NCBI RefSeq assembly: GCF_023520895.1
Contig: NZ_CP026029.1
Coordinates: 3,348,001 to 3,412,000 of the forward strand
DNA: 64,000 bases
Direction: 5' to 3'
From: Paenibacillus sp. PK3_47
GTDB lineage: Bacteria; Bacillota; Bacilli; Paenibacillales; Paenibacillaceae
Below, piece by piece: positions 62,272-64,000 of the stretch; position 1 is the stretch's first letter, and each line of letters opens with the position of its first letter. The notes below the pieces were generated by a model, which made no database searches, was not told the origin of the DNA, and worked only from the letters and a program-made list of their open reading frames with translations. The position numbers and the translations under genes are program-made.

Positions 62272-62305
62272 AAAAGGCTCCTTCAGCGATGAAGGGGCCT
62301 TTTTT
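62272..62305 (+). terminator. Rho-independent terminator of pbuG
   Basis: AAAAGGCTCCTTCA-GCGA-TGAAGGGGCCTTTT stem-loop with a T-run to 62305. Confidence 0.92.
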
Positions 62306-62388
62306 AGCGCTTGAAGTGCGGCCTGACAGTGCCGTCAGACTTTTCATCATCCAGTATTTAGATTATATTGTTGAAGAGGTGATATACA

Positions 62389-64000
62389 TTGTCGGGTATT
62401 GCAAAAAGAGCATACAGTTCATGCAAAGAAAACCCCTGGCCGTGGCTGTTATTCCTGCTGGGAGCAATCATCCGCTTGGCCTACATAGGCTCCATCCCCC
62501 CGGGACTGAACCAGGATGAGGCCTCCATCGGTTATGATGCCTACGCTATTCTGCATTACGGAATCGACCGCAATGGCATACATCTGCCTGTACACTTAAT
62601 AGCCTGGGGGAGCGGACAGAATGCGCTTTATGCGTATCTGTCAATGCCGTTTATTCTGCTCTTTGGCCTGACACCGCTGTCCGTACGGGCATTAAGTGCC
62701 GTCATGGGACTGCTCGGCATGCTTTTCTTCTATTTAATAATGAGAAGGCTGTTCCCTTCAAAGGCAGCGGGTATCGCTGCAATGTTCTTTATCGCAATTA
62801 ATCCCTGGCATATCATGATGTCGAGATGGGCGCTGGAATCGAATTTATTCCCTACACTGGTTTTGATCGCTGTCTATTTTCTGTTAAAATCCTTCCAGGA
62901 GCCAAAGTGGGTCTACGGCTTTACTGTGCTGTTGGCCCTGTCGCTGTATGCGTATGGAACTGCCTATTTTTTTGTGCCCGTGTTTGCCTTGGGGGTTGTA
63001 ATTCTTCTACTGTATAGTAAAAAGCTGAAATGGAAGACGCTCCTCTGGAATTCCGGACTGCTTGTGCTGCTGGCTCTGCCGATCTTCTGGTTTGTGCTCA
63101 TCAACCATTATGATCTGAAGGGGGTAAACACGCCGCTGTTCTCTATCCCTAAGCTGACCATGCCGCGGGTAGAGCAGATTTCCTCCGTATTCGGCGGGCA
63201 AATGCTGCAGACGGCTTCGGGCAACCTGAGCGCTTTTGGCAAAATCCTGCTTCACGGAGACGACGGCCTGCCGTGGAATTCCATTGCACCGTATGGCTAT
63301 GCTTATCCGGTTGCGCTGCCTTTTGCCGCCGCCGGACTTGTCTTTATGATTCATTCGCTGTGGACACGCCGGGCGGGCGGCAGGCCTTATGCTGTAGTGC
63401 TGCTGTGGCTTGCTGCCGCAGTTCTTATGGCCTGCATCACAAATGTGAATATCAACCGGATCAACATTGTATTCTACCCGCTGATTATGCTGGTTGCTGC
63501 AGGCTGCATATGGCTGTACGGTAAATTGAAGGCCGCCGGCATCTTGTCGGCTGCAGCTTTTGCAGTTCTGTTCGGCTTCTTTATTACGGATTATTTCCGT
63601 GATTTTCCGGAGAAAATAGGCCCGGCTTTCTATGATTCTATCGGAGAGGCCATTCAATATGCTTCTGAACAGAGTACCGGAGACGTGTATGTCACGAACG
63701 ATGTTAACATGCCTTATATCTATGTGCTGTTCTATGAAAGAATCAGTCCGCATGATTTTCTGGATTCTGTCGTTTATGCCAATCCGGGCGATGCGTTTCA
63801 GCAGGTGTCCTCCTTTGGACGGTATAAATTCGGTGCACCGGGTGCTCTAACCGCGAATTCGGCTTATATTTACCCGAACAACACACCTCTTCCCGCAGCA
63901 GTAACCGGCGGATATACCATCAGGCAGTTTGCCAATTACAGTGTGCTGCTGCAGCAAGAGAACGGGGAAGGCGGGCCTGTCCAAAAGCCTGCAGCTGCAG
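62389..64000 (+). CDS. Membrane glycosyltransferase, GT-C fold (PMT/ArnT-like), 3' end outside window
   Basis: An open frame of 537 codons runs from TTG 62389 (GAGGTG eight bases upstream) to the window end without a stop. After a short basic N-terminus come about ten hydrophobic helices (PWPWLLFLLGAIIRLAYIG; SAVMGLLGMLFFYLIM; VYGFTVLLALSLYAYGT). The first external loop PPGLNQDEASIGYDAYAIL holds the acidic pair expected for GT-C/PMT-family transferases that use polyprenyl-linked sugars. A soluble C-terminal part begins at about residue 415. It probably glycosylates a cell-envelope lipid, polymer or protein; acceptor unknown. Confidence 0.82.
   Translation, partial: MSGIAKRAYSSCKENPWPWLLFLLGAIIRLAYIGSIPPGLNQDEASIGYDAYAILHYGIDRNGIHLPVHLIAWGSGQNALYAYLSMPFILLFGLTPLSVRALSAVMGLLGMLFFYLIMRRLFPSKAAGIAAMFFIAINPWHIMMSRWALESNLFPTLVLIAVYFLLKSFQEPKWVYGFTVLLALSLYAYGTAYFFVPVFALGVVILLLYSKKLKWKTLLWNSGLLVLLALPIFWFVLINHYDLKGVNTPLFSIPKLTMPRVEQISSVFGGQMLQTASGNLSAFGKILLHGDDGLPWNSIAPYGYAYPVALPFAAAGLVFMIHSLWTRRAGGRPYAVVLLWLAAAVLMACITNVNINRINIVFYPLIMLVAAGCIWLYGKLKAAGILSAAAFAVLFGFFITDYFRDFPEKIGPAFYDSIGEAIQYASEQSTGDVYVTNDVNMPYIYVLFYERISPHDFLDSVVYANPGDAFQQVSSFGRYKFGAPGALTANSAYIYPNNTPLPAAVTGGYTIRQFANYSVLLQQENGEGGPVQKPAAA

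Overview
The window looks like a stretch of Paenibacillus chromosome, or of a close relative in the Paenibacillaceae. Pointers are strong AAGGAGG-type ribosome binding sites, frequent TTG/GTG starts, moderately high G+C, a bacilliredoxin, EcsAB, a guaA-pbuG neighbourhood like that of Bacillus subtilis (including a guanine-class riboswitch), and secreted enzymes with copper-amine-oxidase-like tail domains. The genus is inferred from family resemblance, not from a database search. I see no rRNA or tRNA gene, prophage, insertion sequence with a transposase, or CRISPR array. About 50 protein genes are supported; the first (glgP) and last (a GT-C type membrane glycosyltransferase) run off the window.

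Layout. 1-9.6 kb: end of glycogen phosphorylase, free methionine-R-sulfoxide reductase, two MFS exporters around a MarR regulator, EcsAB. 10-16.3 kb: an HI0933/BaiN flavoprotein, an orphan sporulation-type histidine kinase, a bacilliredoxin, nadE, an esterase-like hydrolase, acpS. 16.3-23.1 kb: mutY, sodA, a GNAT, signal peptidase I, and the queG-ogt-yneF-folE run. 23.1-24.1 kb is a gene-free, repeat-rich kilobase. 24-32.5 kb: an unusual DUF2935-superoxide dismutase fusion, a membrane-anchored hydrolase, an IclR regulator, a PocR/GAF/LuxR regulator and aconitase. 32.6-43 kb: a secreted-type amidase, ddl, uvsE, an inositol-monophosphatase-like enzyme, an SGNH hydrolase, def, hemL, an LCP protein and bcp. 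43-52 kb: a very large fused 2-hydroxyacyl-CoA dehydratase activase/reductase, a MarR-EmrB operon, and a divergent WYL regulator/MFS pair. 52-64 kb: DedA, polysaccharide deacetylase, DUF58 and transglutaminase genes, guaA, riboswitch-pbuG and the glycosyltransferase.

Main unexplained structure. Four intergenic spaces (9763-9951, 23508-23697, 39633-39821, 60125-60314) each hold a copy of a roughly 190-bp non-coding element. It is built from four imperfect palindromes (core TTAG-N-TGGA-N4/5-TCCA-N-CTAA) with centre-to-centre spacing of about 50, 62-63 and 51 bp in every copy. Its outer units are inverted relative to each other, so it resembles a MITE or REP/BIME-type element or a phased protein-binding array. 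All four copies point the same way and none lies inside a gene.

Regulatory wiring readable from the sequence: an identical-arm operator GTTTCAT-N3-ATGAAAC precedes both the iclR-type gene and acnA. Palindromes sit at three regulator/exporter promoters (5811-5830, 47587-47598, 50813-50826). A near-consensus PerR box lies at 15751-15765. Strong sigma-A-type promoters precede guaA, pbuG, the LCP gene, acnA and the marR-emrB operon.
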